A DNA stretch of 57,197 bases from Sedimentisphaerales bacterium (GTDB lineage Bacteria; Planctomycetota; Phycisphaerae; Sedimentisphaerales; Anaerobacaceae): contig JAFGPS010000140.1 in assembly GCA_016936075.1 (NCBI GenBank), positions 1 to 57,197 of the forward strand, read 5' to 3'. This document shows, one piece after another, positions 44,460 to 54,016 of the stretch (the stretch's first letter is position 1; each line of letters opens with the position of its first letter). The notes beneath the pieces are model-generated. The model made no database searches. It was not told where the DNA came from and saw only the letters and a program-made list of their open reading frames with translations. The translations under genes and the position numbers were made by a program.

Positions 44460-45107
44460 TCAATTATTTAAATAACTTGTTTTTTCGTTACCACTTAAAC
44501 CAACAATATGAGTGGTATTTTCATCATTTATTCCGGTTGTTTCCTGTTTTCGGATAAGAGCAGCCAAATCAAGAGTCACCTGATAGTTTGTATTACTGTT
44601 GTTCTGTTTACTTAACATAAAATTATGAACAAATAAAACCGGTTTGTGCCTTTCAAGTGTATTCAAAAAAACCGCAAATTCCTGAAATCCTGAAATGAAA
44701 CTGACTTGAATACGTTTTTCAAAAATATTATTTGGATCAGATGATTCTGAAATAGTGTCAATATTATTGCTCTGAACACTAAAAGAAGATAGCGAGCACT
44801 CATTGGCAATTTTACTTATATCAAAAGTTAAATCCTCCGCACTTTTATAATCAAGTACAAATTCCTCCAACTTGTTTTGTAAAACTCCAATCTCCTCATT
44901 AATAAGAGCCTGAGTTTCATATCTTGCAGCTATTTGTGCCCGTTTGTATTCCTGTTTGCCTTGAACAAGTTTGTTTTCGATATTCTTTTTTAATTCATTT
45001 TGCGGGCCAATCAGAAATAAATAGGCAAGAATAAATCCAACAAGACAAATAATCCAGATTAAAGCTAACACTTTTAGATATTTTTTGTATGTCTTTATAA
45101 AAGCCAT
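44460..45107 (-). CDS. pilO: PilO-like inner-membrane alignment protein
   Basis: 215 residues. One N-terminal membrane helix (VLALIWIICLVGFILAYLFLIG), a coiled coil (NELKKNIENKLVQGKQEY and on) and a C-terminal alpha/beta domain (IQVSFISGFQEFAVFLNTLERHKPVLFVHNFML). This layout and its place between pilN and pilP fit PilO. It pairs with PilN in the periplasm. GGAGATATAAT precedes the ATG, one base after the pilN stop. Confidence 0.85.
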   Translation of the reverse strand: MAFIKTYKKYLKVLALIWIICLVGFILAYLFLIGPQNELKKNIENKLVQGKQEYKRAQIAARYETQALINEEIGVLQNKLEEFVLDYKSAEDLTFDISKIANECSLSSFSVQSNNIDTISESSDPNNIFEKRIQVSFISGFQEFAVFLNTLERHKPVLFVHNFMLSKQNNSNTNYQVTLDLAALIRKQETTGINDENTTHIVGLSGNEKTSYLNN

Positions 45108-45108
45108 A

Positions 45109-45798
45109 TTATATCTCCGGTTTAAACAAACATTCTATCTTATATGAAATGGTCTCAATTCCGTTGTTCTGTTTCGCTTCCCTCGTGGAAATTATGTTTT
45201 CCAGCTTTGAACTGAGTGCTGAAGAAGCATACAACCTGTTTCGGAATTCCTTGACTTGTTCTGCATAATCTCCCTGCTCTCGATTGCTAATCTGCAAAAC
45301 AAGTTTTGTCACTATAACATCCTTTGCATTGAGCGGATCAATTGTCCCTAAGGAATTTTTTCTTACTTTTTCCTGCTCAACTTTTAGATTTTTTAATAGT
45401 ACAGAAGAAGGCATTTCTTCGAGAAGTATCGCCAATACAGGTGACCACTGTTTATATTTCTTGATAGACGATTTCACTTCAGAAAGACATGTATTATAAA
45501 AAAATACTTTTCTATCAAGATTTCTTTTTGTTTCGAGAGCTTCGGATAATTCAAGAATATCCGCTTCAAGCTTCAATACATCCTGCTGTTTAATCTTAGT
45601 GACAATTTTATTATTATTATATAATCCATAAAATGTTATTGCTAAAAAAACAGGTATTAAAGCAGAACTTACAATAATAAGCAAACCCACAGGGCTGCTT
45701 TTGGGAGGAATACCCTGTCCCTTTAGCAAATCTATTGTGAATATAGCATCGTTATTTATATTTTTTTGTTTCACTTTTTGACCCATGAATAAATTCAA
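45109..45798 (-). CDS. pilN: PilN-like inner-membrane alignment protein
   Basis: 229 residues from TTG 45798, or 225 from ATG 45786. A cytoplasmic tail contains IDLLKGQGIP (the INLLP-like PilM-binding element). One membrane helix follows (VGLLIIVSSALIPVFLAITFYGLY), then a coiled coil and a periplasmic domain (SVLLKNLKVEQEKVRK and on). The TTG shares bases with the pilM stop (TTGA) and has GAGG at good spacing, which suggests coupled translation; the ATG has no ribosome site. A longer frame extends inside pilM and is unlikely. Confidence 0.83.
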   Translation of the reverse strand: MNLFMGQKVKQKNINNDAIFTIDLLKGQGIPPKSSPVGLLIIVSSALIPVFLAITFYGLYNNNKIVTKIKQQDVLKLEADILELSEALETKRNLDRKVFFYNTCLSEVKSSIKKYKQWSPVLAILLEEMPSSVLLKNLKVEQEKVRKNSLGTIDPLNAKDVIVTKLVLQISNREQGDYAEQVKEFRNRLYASSALSSKLENIISTREAKQNNGIETISYKIECLFKPEI

Positions 45799-46874
45799 AT
45801 CGACCTCATAGCAAGCCCTGCCGCCACTGCCAGAGCATGACCCTGCTTTGTAAGAATTTCTTTGCACCCTTGTGAGGCATCACATCTGATATTTGAAAAA
45901 GGATTCCATAATATTACTTCAGTTCCAAGCCGGCGACTCAACAATTCGATAAATCCCCTGGCTATTGCGAAACCTCCACAGATATATATCTTTCTAAGAG
46001 GTACTGATTTTTCCTGTGCAGCATAAAAACGTAAAGCATTTGAAACACTGCTAATTAATCTATCAGATGCCTTTTCCAGACTGCTCGCAAGATCAAACGG
46101 TACATCTTCTTCATTATTGAATAAAATGGAATAGAGAACTTCTTTAGAAATCTCATTCTCATTAAGAATCTGTATTATTATATCGTTTCCAGAACTGCTT
46201 GTGTCATGAATAAAAGGCCAGCCATCTTTATTCATAATAGCTAAAGTCGTATTTTCACTACCGACGTTAAGAATTGCCGATGCCTCTCTATCACAATCTT
46301 CAGCAAGGTTATTAAAGCAATTCAATAACGCCAATCCATCTACGTCCATAAGAACGCACTTAAGACCGGCTTTGTCAGCCAATTGTTTTTTGCTTGCAAG
46401 AAGTGATTTTGTAGCGGCAACGATAAAACCTTTGGTGCTATCATCATTGTCAGATATAATCTGGTAATCAATTGAGGCCTGCCCAGCATTAAATGGACAT
46501 AGAACATCTGCTTCAAGATTAATTGCACTTTCTATTTCCTCGTCCGGCAATCTTGGGAATGCAAAATCACGAACAGCTACTTCAGGACCACTTACACCGC
46601 AAACAGCGAGATTCGTTTTGATTTTTTGTTTTGCCCTGAGTTTAGCCGTTGCAAAACATTTATTAATCGCATCAATAATTCTCGCCATAACTTTTTCATC
46701 AGAAACTGTATCAAAATTATTTTCTGAATCCGCTGCAATTTCAGCATATCCAGCCGCTTTAACGATATAGCCTGCATTGTCTCTATTCATCGAAATAATT
46801 TTGACTGACGATGAACCAATGTCCAAACCAATAACGTCAAGTTGTTTTAAATTTAGCATTTGCTTAATATCCAT
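45795..46874 (-). CDS. pilM: PilM actin-like pilus assembly protein
   Basis: 359 residues with the actin/FtsA-like ATPase layout. Phosphate 1 is VIGLDIGSSSVKIISM, SHS2-like FAFPRLPDEEIESAINLEAD follows, phosphate 2 is SAILNVGSENTTLAIMNKDG and the adenosine motif is IYICGGFAIARGFIELLSRRLG. PilM sits in the cytoplasm and recruits PilN. It is the first gene of the pilM-N-O-P-Q cluster; the upstream 170 bases hold a hairpin but no clear promoter. Confidence 0.93.
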   Translation of the reverse strand: MDIKQMLNLKQLDVIGLDIGSSSVKIISMNRDNAGYIVKAAGYAEIAADSENNFDTVSDEKVMARIIDAINKCFATAKLRAKQKIKTNLAVCGVSGPEVAVRDFAFPRLPDEEIESAINLEADVLCPFNAGQASIDYQIISDNDDSTKGFIVAATKSLLASKKQLADKAGLKCVLMDVDGLALLNCFNNLAEDCDREASAILNVGSENTTLAIMNKDGWPFIHDTSSSGNDIIIQILNENEISKEVLYSILFNNEEDVPFDLASSLEKASDRLISSVSNALRFYAAQEKSVPLRKIYICGGFAIARGFIELLSRRLGTEVILWNPFSNIRCDASQGCKEILTKQGHALAVAAGLAMRSI

Positions 46875-46972
46875 AGGTTATATAATCGGCTTATCAAAGG
46901 AGTGATTTTACTTAAAAGTAAAAAAAAGAATTGAAATATTAATTAATTTATTTTTTTGTCTTTTGGCGTGAA

Positions 46973-46997
46973 AGCGATAAATAAACCATTTATCGCT
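46973..46997. terminator. 10-bp perfect hairpin between the PilX-like gene and pilM
   Basis: AGCGATAAAT (46973-46982) and ATTTATCGCT (46988-46997) with a five-base loop. It lies 50 bases after the stop of the PilX-like gene. No T run follows, so it may stabilise the RNA rather than terminate it. Confidence 0.45.
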
Positions 46998-47046
46998 GAA
47001 ATGCGAATATATTATAGGGACTATCTGTATTAGTAAAATAATTAAA

Positions 47047-48837
47047 TTATTGGCTTACTCTATAATCATGCCAGCCTGCCGGCGCAGGTATGAATTTGCC
47101 CTGTAACCAAATATCACCAGGCAATATTCCCTCAAGAACTCTGTCATCGAAATAATAGTTTTTAAGATAACCGTCTGAACCAATTATACCAACGACACCC
47201 CTGATTACCTCTGTAATAGTACCTCGCAATATCAAATCATCCTGGGGAGAATGGTATTCTTTTCTGTCTCCAACATTTTCAGCTCCCCATCCTCCGCCTC
47301 CAACAGTCAGAGCGGCTTCTACAACCATTGGATCGGGTAAAACTCTGTCATATATTTGGCTGCCGTCTGAAATACCTATGGGATTATAAACGTGACCATC
47401 GATATCACCACCGTTACCACTGCTGCTGCCGTTCCAGTTGTTGCCACCTCTTCTCGTACCGCCTCTGCCATTACTGCCGCTTGTGCCGCTATCTGTAGGA
47501 TAGCTTTCAGAGAGTCCTGGATCAACTACCTTTATCACACCTTGAGAAATCAGTCCGAGAATATTAGGATTATCATCAGATGGTTTTCCATCGGTATCAT
47601 GCGGACCATCAACTTTAATCGAATCCGCAATCCAGATATTACCCGTAGCGACAACGGTAATTCTTCCCTTTACCAATTGTCCGCCGTCATGCACGGTTTT
47701 GTCACCGCCAATAACAACACTTCCATCAACATAAATCTGCCCGCCGGGTTCTGATGTTACACCATTAAAACTCTGTGTTACATAAGTATTTTCAATTGGA
47801 ACTGTAAATCTTAGCCCGGTATCTTCAGCATCCTCCGGCATGTAATGATAGGTGTAAATATTGTATTTTTCATACATTGTACCGTCACTGCCGTCTTTAA
47901 TTTTATAATCATAATCTCCTTCTTCATTTGGCTTACTGCCTCGTACAGTACAATTATTTGTAATACGTATTTTGCCTGCGCCATCCTCAACAAAAAACTC
48001 AAGCTGAACAGCAGGATATGGATTTGAGGCAGTTGCATACGCCGTTGGAACTGGTGTAAATCTATACGATAAATTAGTGGAGTCTCTAAATCGTTCAATT
48101 TTGTCCTGAACAATATCTTTATCTGTCACTTTATTATTAGGCTGATCAAAGCATATTCCGCTATCGAACGTTGACATTACAGAATAATATTTATCAAAAC
48201 CCGAACCAGAAACATATCTTGGCTCCCCCATGCTTACAGTCTGCAAAAATTGCGGATTACCCTGAATATGAATATCAATATTATCGGGTTGATCTTCATA
48301 ATCATTAATATGCAGCGGCATATCAATAACTTCGTTATTTGCAAAATAAACTGCCTGGGTTTTGTTATTTCCAGTGGGAATACGGCACATTCCCATATCC
48401 CAGCCGCTCAGCGCCTGAACGACATGAACATCAACCGTCCGTGAAAATGTTCCGCTGTTACCAACAGAAAGAACACGATAAACAGGGCGGGAACCAACGA
48501 ATGAAAATAGTTCTATCCTGTAGCTGCAGCTTCCCTGCGAAACATTTAGCGAACCGGTGACTCCTGATGACTGATTGTAAATCGTGCCTAACATATCCTT
48601 TTGCTGGCTCATCCAAAAAACCGCAGTTTCATAACCAGCTTCAGCCGCGAGCATGGAAATAGTCTCGTTTTTCAATTTTATGGCTGTGTGTTTTACTCCA
48701 TAAGCAACAGTAAGCATACCCAGTCCCAGAAAGCTTAAAAGAATCATACATATTACCACTAAAACAAGTGCAGAGCCTTTCTGTCTATAAAGATTTGGGT
48801 ATATATTACAATTTCTATTTCCCTTCGGATATCTCAC
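47047..48837 (-). CDS. Large PilX-like pilus-associated protein
   Basis: 596 residues. The N-terminal segment GSALVLVVICMILLSFLGLGMLTVAYG is the PilX/DUF4900-type hydrophobic helix, followed by LAAEAGYETAVFWMSQ as in PilX-like proteins. The large remaining beta-rich region includes IYVDGSVVIGGDKTVHDGG, GNIWIADSIKV and a Gly/Ser/Asn-rich stretch (GSNGRGGTRRGGNNWNGSS). It may prime or decorate the pilus. The start is GTG at 48837, supported by GGAGG nine bases upstream. It sits between the minor pilins and pilM. Confidence 0.75.
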   Translation of the reverse strand: MRYPKGNRNCNIYPNLYRQKGSALVLVVICMILLSFLGLGMLTVAYGVKHTAIKLKNETISMLAAEAGYETAVFWMSQQKDMLGTIYNQSSGVTGSLNVSQGSCSYRIELFSFVGSRPVYRVLSVGNSGTFSRTVDVHVVQALSGWDMGMCRIPTGNNKTQAVYFANNEVIDMPLHINDYEDQPDNIDIHIQGNPQFLQTVSMGEPRYVSGSGFDKYYSVMSTFDSGICFDQPNNKVTDKDIVQDKIERFRDSTNLSYRFTPVPTAYATASNPYPAVQLEFFVEDGAGKIRITNNCTVRGSKPNEEGDYDYKIKDGSDGTMYEKYNIYTYHYMPEDAEDTGLRFTVPIENTYVTQSFNGVTSEPGGQIYVDGSVVIGGDKTVHDGGQLVKGRITVVATGNIWIADSIKVDGPHDTDGKPSDDNPNILGLISQGVIKVVDPGLSESYPTDSGTSGSNGRGGTRRGGNNWNGSSSGNGGDIDGHVYNPIGISDGSQIYDRVLPDPMVVEAALTVGGGGWGAENVGDRKEYHSPQDDLILRGTITEVIRGVVGIIGSDGYLKNYYFDDRVLEGILPGDIWLQGKFIPAPAGWHDYRVSQ

Positions 48838-48857
48838 AATATTGAGCCTCCAGTTTT

Positions 48858-49526
48858 TTATCTTGGCCAGATATTTCGTAAATAAGTAGCGGTCATTATT
48901 TGAACTGACTCGTTATCTTCGATATTTTTTAAAGTAATATTTATACGAACGCTTCCCTGTCCTACTCCATTAACTGTAGTATGACTGAAAACTCCATCAT
49001 CCGAATCACTTAGTAAAACATTATCAGCCAGAATAGTTGTAGTTATTCCAGCAGTATTTCTTCTACCATTAGTAATAGCACCGGGTGGATATGGTCCTTT
49101 ATCAACTTTCAGCTTCTTACCATCAATATAAAAAAACGCATAAGCAGTTGCGATCTTTGTCGTATCCATTAAGTTTTGCGAATCAGAAGAATCAAGCCCG
49201 GAATCCCAGTATCCGAACTCGACGGCATCGCCTGATACTATCTCTTCTGGATTTCCTGTTCGAGGTAGTGCCTTAAAATATGTGTCACCTTCTCTCTTAT
49301 AAATTGTATAGGAAAGACGATTTGACTTCCTTCCTACATTTCCGAATTCAAGGGTGGCGGCAATTGCATCCTGTTTTATCTGATGATTAGCTGTATTATA
49401 ACATTTTTGCCAGGAACGATTACCACCAATTAAAAGTACCCCTACCCCTAAAATTACTATCATATTAATGACCATAGCTACAATCATTTCAACTAATGTA
49501 AACCCTGGTCTTTTATATTTATTCAT
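48858..49526 (-). CDS. Minor pilin / pseudopilin (PulJ-like)
   Basis: 222 residues. The prepilin signal is KYKRPGFTLVEMIVAMVINMIVILGVG, with the glycine cleavage site and Glu at +5. The body is beta-rich and ends VQIMTATYLRN. The ATG at 49526 gives a normal short leader; an ATG ten codons upstream (49556) is also in frame and has no better ribosome site. It is likely a tip or priming pilin of the system encoded around it. Confidence 0.83.
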   Translation of the reverse strand: MNKYKRPGFTLVEMIVAMVINMIVILGVGVLLIGGNRSWQKCYNTANHQIKQDAIAATLEFGNVGRKSNRLSYTIYKREGDTYFKALPRTGNPEEIVSGDAVEFGYWDSGLDSSDSQNLMDTTKIATAYAFFYIDGKKLKVDKGPYPPGAITNGRRNTAGITTTILADNVLLSDSDDGVFSHTTVNGVGQGSVRINITLKNIEDNESVQIMTATYLRNIWPR

Positions 49527-49595
49527 ATTATTTTCTTTATTGTAGTTCATTTTCATTTAAGGAATTATTTAATCCTATATATAATATAATTGATA

Positions 49596-50126
49596 TCAGC
49601 CGCCTCCTGAGTCTACCCTGATATATGTAGTCAAAATAACTGGTCTCATATTTGGCGATTCAGCTTTTTGGATTGTCCCCTGGCTGTCGAAAACAGCCCC
49701 GAATGATATATACACAGAAAGCTGTCTTAATGTCACTTTCGCGTCTTCATCATAAGCGACATTTTTTGACATCAGCATAACCAGCATTTGAATGTCATCA
49801 ACTGTAACCAGAAATAAAGTATTTCTAAGCTTTATGCCTAAATCTGAATACTGGCCCAAATCCGAAGGAGAATCTGTTACTGGAGAAAATCCAAGCCCAA
49901 GCGATGCAGGATTATAATCCAAAGAGCCGCCAGTGCTCATCCAGTCTTCAAGAAGCAATTGTGCGGTACGAGTAGCGGTTATTTGTGCCTTTGATATTTT
50001 TGAATCACGTGCGGCATAATATTGAAAATTCAGCGACCCAATTGCAATGATACATAAAACAACGGTCGTTGCTATGACTTCGACCAAAGTAAAAGCTGTT
50101 CTTAAATTTCTTTTCCGATAAAACAT
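49596..50126 (-). CDS. Minor pilin / pseudopilin (PulI-like)
   Basis: 176 residues with prepilin motif LRTAFTLVEVIATTVVLCIIAIG. The cleavage-site residue is Ala rather than Gly (TA|FTLVE), which prepilin peptidases often tolerate. The body has ITATRTAQLLLEDWMSTGGS and a Gly-rich end. GAGAATATT precedes the ATG. It follows the major pilin gene after a terminator-like hairpin, so it may have its own promoter. Confidence 0.82.
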   Translation of the reverse strand: MFYRKRNLRTAFTLVEVIATTVVLCIIAIGSLNFQYYAARDSKISKAQITATRTAQLLLEDWMSTGGSLDYNPASLGLGFSPVTDSPSDLGQYSDLGIKLRNTLFLVTVDDIQMLVMLMSKNVAYDEDAKVTLRQLSVYISFGAVFDSQGTIQKAESPNMRPVILTTYIRVDSGGG

Positions 50127-50277
50127 AATATTCTCATGCTTTATATGTCTTTATTTATATTTCACACTTGAAAGTCCGCTATTTAAAATATACTCTACAA
50201 AATGCAAATTCCAAATATTTAAGACAAATTAAAGAACTACCACTTAAAACTGGTGGGATTAAAATCGTAAAAAATAT

Positions 50278-50310
50278 AAATGGCTACAGCCTGATTGGCT
50301 ATAGCCATTT
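50278..50310 (-). terminator. Bidirectional terminator-like hairpin after the major pilin gene
   Basis: AAATGGCTACAGCC (50278-50291) pairs with GGCTATAGCCATTT (50297-50310), 14 positions with one mismatch and a five-base loop. T-rich sequence follows on both strands. The 324-base gap between the pilin and the next minor pilin gene holds nothing else recognisable as a gene. Confidence 0.75.
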
Positions 50311-50450
50311 ATTTTTTTGTATGTCTAACCCGGGTTAATTTACGTTCGGTTCGTTGAAATATTCCGAAACGTTTAATTTAACTGGTCATAAAATCCTTTT
50401 TATATTCATACTCAAATAATGAATTTTATTAAAATTCATTATTATACAGT

Positions 50451-50876
50451 TTACTCTGCTGTTTTCGACCATGTTCCACTTGCATTCAAATAATATGGAC
50501 CATCAGTTGGTGCATCTGTTTTGGTACCATTAGCTACTGCAATTGTGGCGATTCCATCATCACTTACAGCAGTAATTGAATAGTTGGCTGAAGCAAAATA
50601 AGTACCTTCACAATCATTCGTGCTAAAACCAAGCGCATTTCTTGTACCAGCAGCACCAAGATTTGTTCCGACAAGCGCTTTGGCACTTGTAATGCTTGTT
50701 TCAGCAGCATATGCACGAACTGCAGTACGAATAGTACCTGCTGTTGCATTTGCTTCTGACCACTTAGCTTTGTTAATACGTCCCTGCATCAGAGGAATAG
50801 CCACAGCGGCCAAAATACCAACGATGAGGATGACTACCATCAACTCCACCAGCGTAAAACCTTTTCTTCTTGTCAT
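50451..50876 (-). CDS. pilA: Major pilin / GspG-like prepilin
   Basis: 141 residues. The leader MTRRKG is cleaved before FTLVELMVVILIVGILAAVAIPLMQGRINKAKWSEA, the standard PilA/GspG helix. A small C-terminal domain has NDCEGTYFASANYSI and a terminal GPYYLNASGTWSKTAE, similar to other short pilins. AGGAGATATTAAC fixes the ATG at 50876. Its own promoter and terminator suggest high, separate expression, as expected for the main subunit. Whether it builds a pilus or a pseudopilus cannot be told. Confidence 0.88.
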   Translation of the reverse strand: MTRRKGFTLVELMVVILIVGILAAVAIPLMQGRINKAKWSEANATAGTIRTAVRAYAAETSITSAKALVGTNLGAAGTRNALGFSTNDCEGTYFASANYSITAVSDDGIATIAVANGTKTDAPTDGPYYLNASGTWSKTAE

Positions 50877-50945
50877 GTTAATATCTCCTAAAAAAAATCC
50901 CAAAAAATATTTTTATTATTCCCGCATTTACACAATCGGCGAAAT

Positions 50946-50974
50946 AACATACAAACTGAATTAAAATTCTTCAA
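50946..50974 (-). promoter_or_regulatory. Putative promoter of the major pilin gene
   Basis: On the minus strand TTGAAG (50974-50969), 17 bp and TATGTT (50951-50946), about 70 bases before the pilin ATG and 21 bases beyond the pilC stop. Confidence 0.4.
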
Positions 50975-50994
50975 AACATTCTCATAAATATTGT

Positions 50995-52203
50995 TTAAAC
51001 ATCCGACATTGTAAAAATCGGAAGGTATAACGCAATCACAACTACGGATACAATCGCTCCTACTGTTACAATCATTATTGGTTCAAGCAAACTCATCATA
51101 GTACTAACCAGCGAATCAACCTTTCTTTCATAATGCTGACTTGCTCTTTCAAGTACTATAGGAAGAGAACCGCTCTCTTCACCAACCTGTATCATTTTAA
51201 CAACCATATTCGGAAAAAATTCTGATTCAGACATACTTTTTGATATATTAGAACCTCCGACAACACGCTCTTTTGTGCGAATAATCGCGGTTCTAATAAC
51301 ATCATTATTTGTCATACCGATAAGAATATTAAATACTTCAAGTACTGAAGTACCGGATGTAAGTAAAGTTGCCATTGTCCTGCAAAATGTAATTATGAAT
51401 GCCTGGCTGAATAGTTTACCAAATAAAGGCATTTTTAGAATTAATCCGCTGAATATCAAATGGCCGCCTTTTGTTTTATTAATAACTATTGTTGACGTAA
51501 TCAGAAGAATAATGGCTCCAATAATATATAATATATTATGCGCAAGAAGATCATAAAATCCCATAAAAGCCCGCGTAAATGCTGGCATTGTTCCGCCTAT
51601 CTGATCAAATATTTTCTTGAATCGAGGAACAATAAAAGCCATAATGAATATCACGATTATTGTAATAAAAGACAATACAAAGATTGGATAAGCCATTGCT
51701 CCTTTGACTTTTTTTGCCAGTTTGTCACGATTATCAAAGTACTCAGCCAGCTTTGTCACTGCCATAGCGAGGTTTCCGCATGTTTCACCTGCAAGAATCA
51801 TAGCACATGAAAGCCTGTTAAAAACTCTTGGAAATTCGGCTATACACTCGGAAAGAGGCTGACCTTTCTTAACCTTCTCAGATAACTGAATAAGAATCTT
51901 CTGAAGCTGAACATTCTCAATATCATTACTGACAATATCCAGAGCAGACGTAATTGGGATACCTCCTTCAAGCATCGTAGCCAGTTGCCAGCTAAGAGCA
52001 GCAAGGTCGGACGATTTAATTTTCCCATTTTTTCCTTTTAGCTTCTTTTGTGTAGATTTAGTATCTGATATTTCTGTAATGGATACAGGAGTGAATCCCT
52101 CACTGCGAAGCCGTTCAAGCACGTCATTTGAGGAAGATGCTTCCGTAATACCTCTTCTTTGAACTCCCTCGAAATCTCTGGCAATATATCCATAGTTTTT
52201 CAT
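50995..52203 (-). CDS. pilC: Inner-membrane platform protein (PilC/GspF)
   Basis: 402 residues, usual length. N-terminal YIARDFEGVQRRGITEASS, then two GspF domains: LSWQLATMLEGGIPITSALDIV (~75-195) and FCRTMATLLTSGTSVLEVFNIL (~275-395). The typical membrane helices are AYPIFVLSFITIIVIFIMAFIVPRF, ILYIIGAIILLITSTIVI and the last MIVTVGAIVSVVVIALYLPIF. It anchors the assembly ATPase. It follows pilB by 37 bases, and AAAGGAATA lies upstream of the ATG. Confidence 0.95.
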   Translation of the reverse strand: MKNYGYIARDFEGVQRRGITEASSSNDVLERLRSEGFTPVSITEISDTKSTQKKLKGKNGKIKSSDLAALSWQLATMLEGGIPITSALDIVSNDIENVQLQKILIQLSEKVKKGQPLSECIAEFPRVFNRLSCAMILAGETCGNLAMAVTKLAEYFDNRDKLAKKVKGAMAYPIFVLSFITIIVIFIMAFIVPRFKKIFDQIGGTMPAFTRAFMGFYDLLAHNILYIIGAIILLITSTIVINKTKGGHLIFSGLILKMPLFGKLFSQAFIITFCRTMATLLTSGTSVLEVFNILIGMTNNDVIRTAIIRTKERVVGGSNISKSMSESEFFPNMVVKMIQVGEESGSLPIVLERASQHYERKVDSLVSTMMSLLEPIMIVTVGAIVSVVVIALYLPIFTMSDV

Positions 52204-52240
52204 ATTTTAATTATTCCTTTAAAGCTGATTCGTATTATTC

Positions 52241-54016
52241 TCAACCTTTTCCTGTATAAGCGATACTTATTACTTCCTCTGCTGTTGTTAAACCCTGCAA
52301 AACTTTACTTGCACCGCTTTCAAGCAAGCCTCCGTATCCTTTATTACGTAATGCAGCTCTTAATTGAGATTCGCTTTCACCATTTATAATTTTTTCGCTG
52401 ATATAATTATCAACCGGCAGGAACTCGAAAATCGGCAAGCGTCCTAAATACCCGGAACCTCCGCAAGCATTACAGCCTTTTCCATGATAAAATACTGCAT
52501 TACTTTTTTGATTTTCATCAAGATTAAGCCTTGAGATTATTTCTTCATTTAAAGTAACAGGTTCTTTGCAATTGTCACATATCCGCCTGACAAGACGCTG
52601 GGCGATTACTAAATTAAGCGCCGAAGCCAATAAATAACGTTCTATTCCCATATACAACAATCTGCTGATTGCACTTGGCGCATCATTCGTATGGAACGTA
52701 CTCAATACAAGGTGCCCGGTCAAAGATGCCTTAATCGCGATTTCGACGGTTTCCTTGTCACGTATTTCACCAATAAGAACTATATCAGGGTCCTGTCTTA
52801 AAATTGCGCGGAGGCATTTGGCAAAATCCAAATCGATTTCCTGTTTCACTTGTATTTGATTAATACCCGCAAGACGATATTCAACCGGGTCCTCAACTGT
52901 TGTAATATTTTTCGTTGGGTCCTTCAGATAATTTAACGCAGAATATAACGAAGTGCTTTTTCCACTACCGGTCGGCCCTGTTACAATTATTATACCATGA
53001 GGTCGAGCAAGCATATCTTTGAATTCCTCAAGATACTGCGGCTCAAGTCCCAGCTTGTTTATGTCATGTTTAACGGCAGATGCATCAAGAATACGCATAA
53101 CAACCTTTTCGCCGTATATCGTGGGAATTGTAGAAACGCGAACATCAATGGCTCTGCCTGAAACTTTCATTTTGAATCTGCCATCCTGAGGAAGTCTTCG
53201 CTCGGCGATATCCATGTGAGCAACAATTTTAATTCTTGCAACTACAGCCGCCTGCATTTTCTTGGGAGGCGGAACCATGTCACGAAGCACACCATCAATT
53301 CTCATGCGTATCATTGTTGTGTGTTCCTGCGGCTCAATATGAATATCACTTGCTCTGCTCTTTACCGCCTGGCTCATCAGTAAGTCAACAAAACGAATTA
53401 CCGGTGCTTTATTAGCAGCGGCTTCTCCGGTCGAATCAGTTTCGACCATATCTTCGAGAAATATATCTTCCTCAATCTTATCTTCATCACCTATTTCAAT
53501 TTCTACAAGACTTCGCAATTCCTGCTCTTCAACATCGGAACCATGATAAATCATTTCTATAGCTTTTTTAATTTCCTTTGGCGAACTGATGGCAGGTTTG
53601 ATTTGTCTTTTTAATTTTAGAGTGACGGTGTCTATTGCTATTACATTGAGGGGATCAGCCATTGCAACGACAATCTTATTATCCTCTTCGCCGATTGCAA
53701 CCAGACAAAAACGCGTAGCTATGCTTTCAGGTAATAACCTGGCTATTTTTATATCTATTAATTCGATCGAATTTTTATTATCAAAACGAATATACTCCAT
53801 ATCAAAATGTTCTGATAAGGCAGTAGTAACATCCTCATCATTTAACATCTTGAGATGAAGCAATACTTCACCAAGACGACCGCCCTGTTCTCGCTGCTTA
53901 TTAAGCACTTGTAGTAACTCTTCACGACTCAGCAAGCCTTTTGCTACAAGCAACTCGCCAAAAAACAAACTTTCCTGCGATTCAGGGATTTTGGAGATAG
54001 TCTGAACTGATTCCAT
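52241..54016 (-). CDS. pilB: Pilus assembly / type II secretion ATPase (PilB/GspE)
   Basis: 591 residues. The N-terminal GSPII_E-like domain (~10-160) includes LLSREELLQVLNKQREQGGRLGEVL. The ATPase domain has Walker A IIVTGPTGSGKSTSLYSAL, Asp box TVEDPVEYRLAGINQIQV, Walker B LRQDPDIVLIGEIRD and His box GHLVLSTFHTNDA. The four-cysteine metal site is CDNCKEP...CNACGGSGYLGR. It powers pilin assembly. It is the first gene of the pilB-pilC pair and GGAGG lies upstream of the ATG. No PilT retraction ATPase is visible. Confidence 0.96.
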   Translation of the reverse strand: MESVQTISKIPESQESLFFGELLVAKGLLSREELLQVLNKQREQGGRLGEVLLHLKMLNDEDVTTALSEHFDMEYIRFDNKNSIELIDIKIARLLPESIATRFCLVAIGEEDNKIVVAMADPLNVIAIDTVTLKLKRQIKPAISSPKEIKKAIEMIYHGSDVEEQELRSLVEIEIGDEDKIEEDIFLEDMVETDSTGEAAANKAPVIRFVDLLMSQAVKSRASDIHIEPQEHTTMIRMRIDGVLRDMVPPPKKMQAAVVARIKIVAHMDIAERRLPQDGRFKMKVSGRAIDVRVSTIPTIYGEKVVMRILDASAVKHDINKLGLEPQYLEEFKDMLARPHGIIIVTGPTGSGKSTSLYSALNYLKDPTKNITTVEDPVEYRLAGINQIQVKQEIDLDFAKCLRAILRQDPDIVLIGEIRDKETVEIAIKASLTGHLVLSTFHTNDAPSAISRLLYMGIERYLLASALNLVIAQRLVRRICDNCKEPVTLNEEIISRLNLDENQKSNAVFYHGKGCNACGGSGYLGRLPIFEFLPVDNYISEKIINGESESQLRAALRNKGYGGLLESGASKVLQGLTTAEEVISIAYTGKG

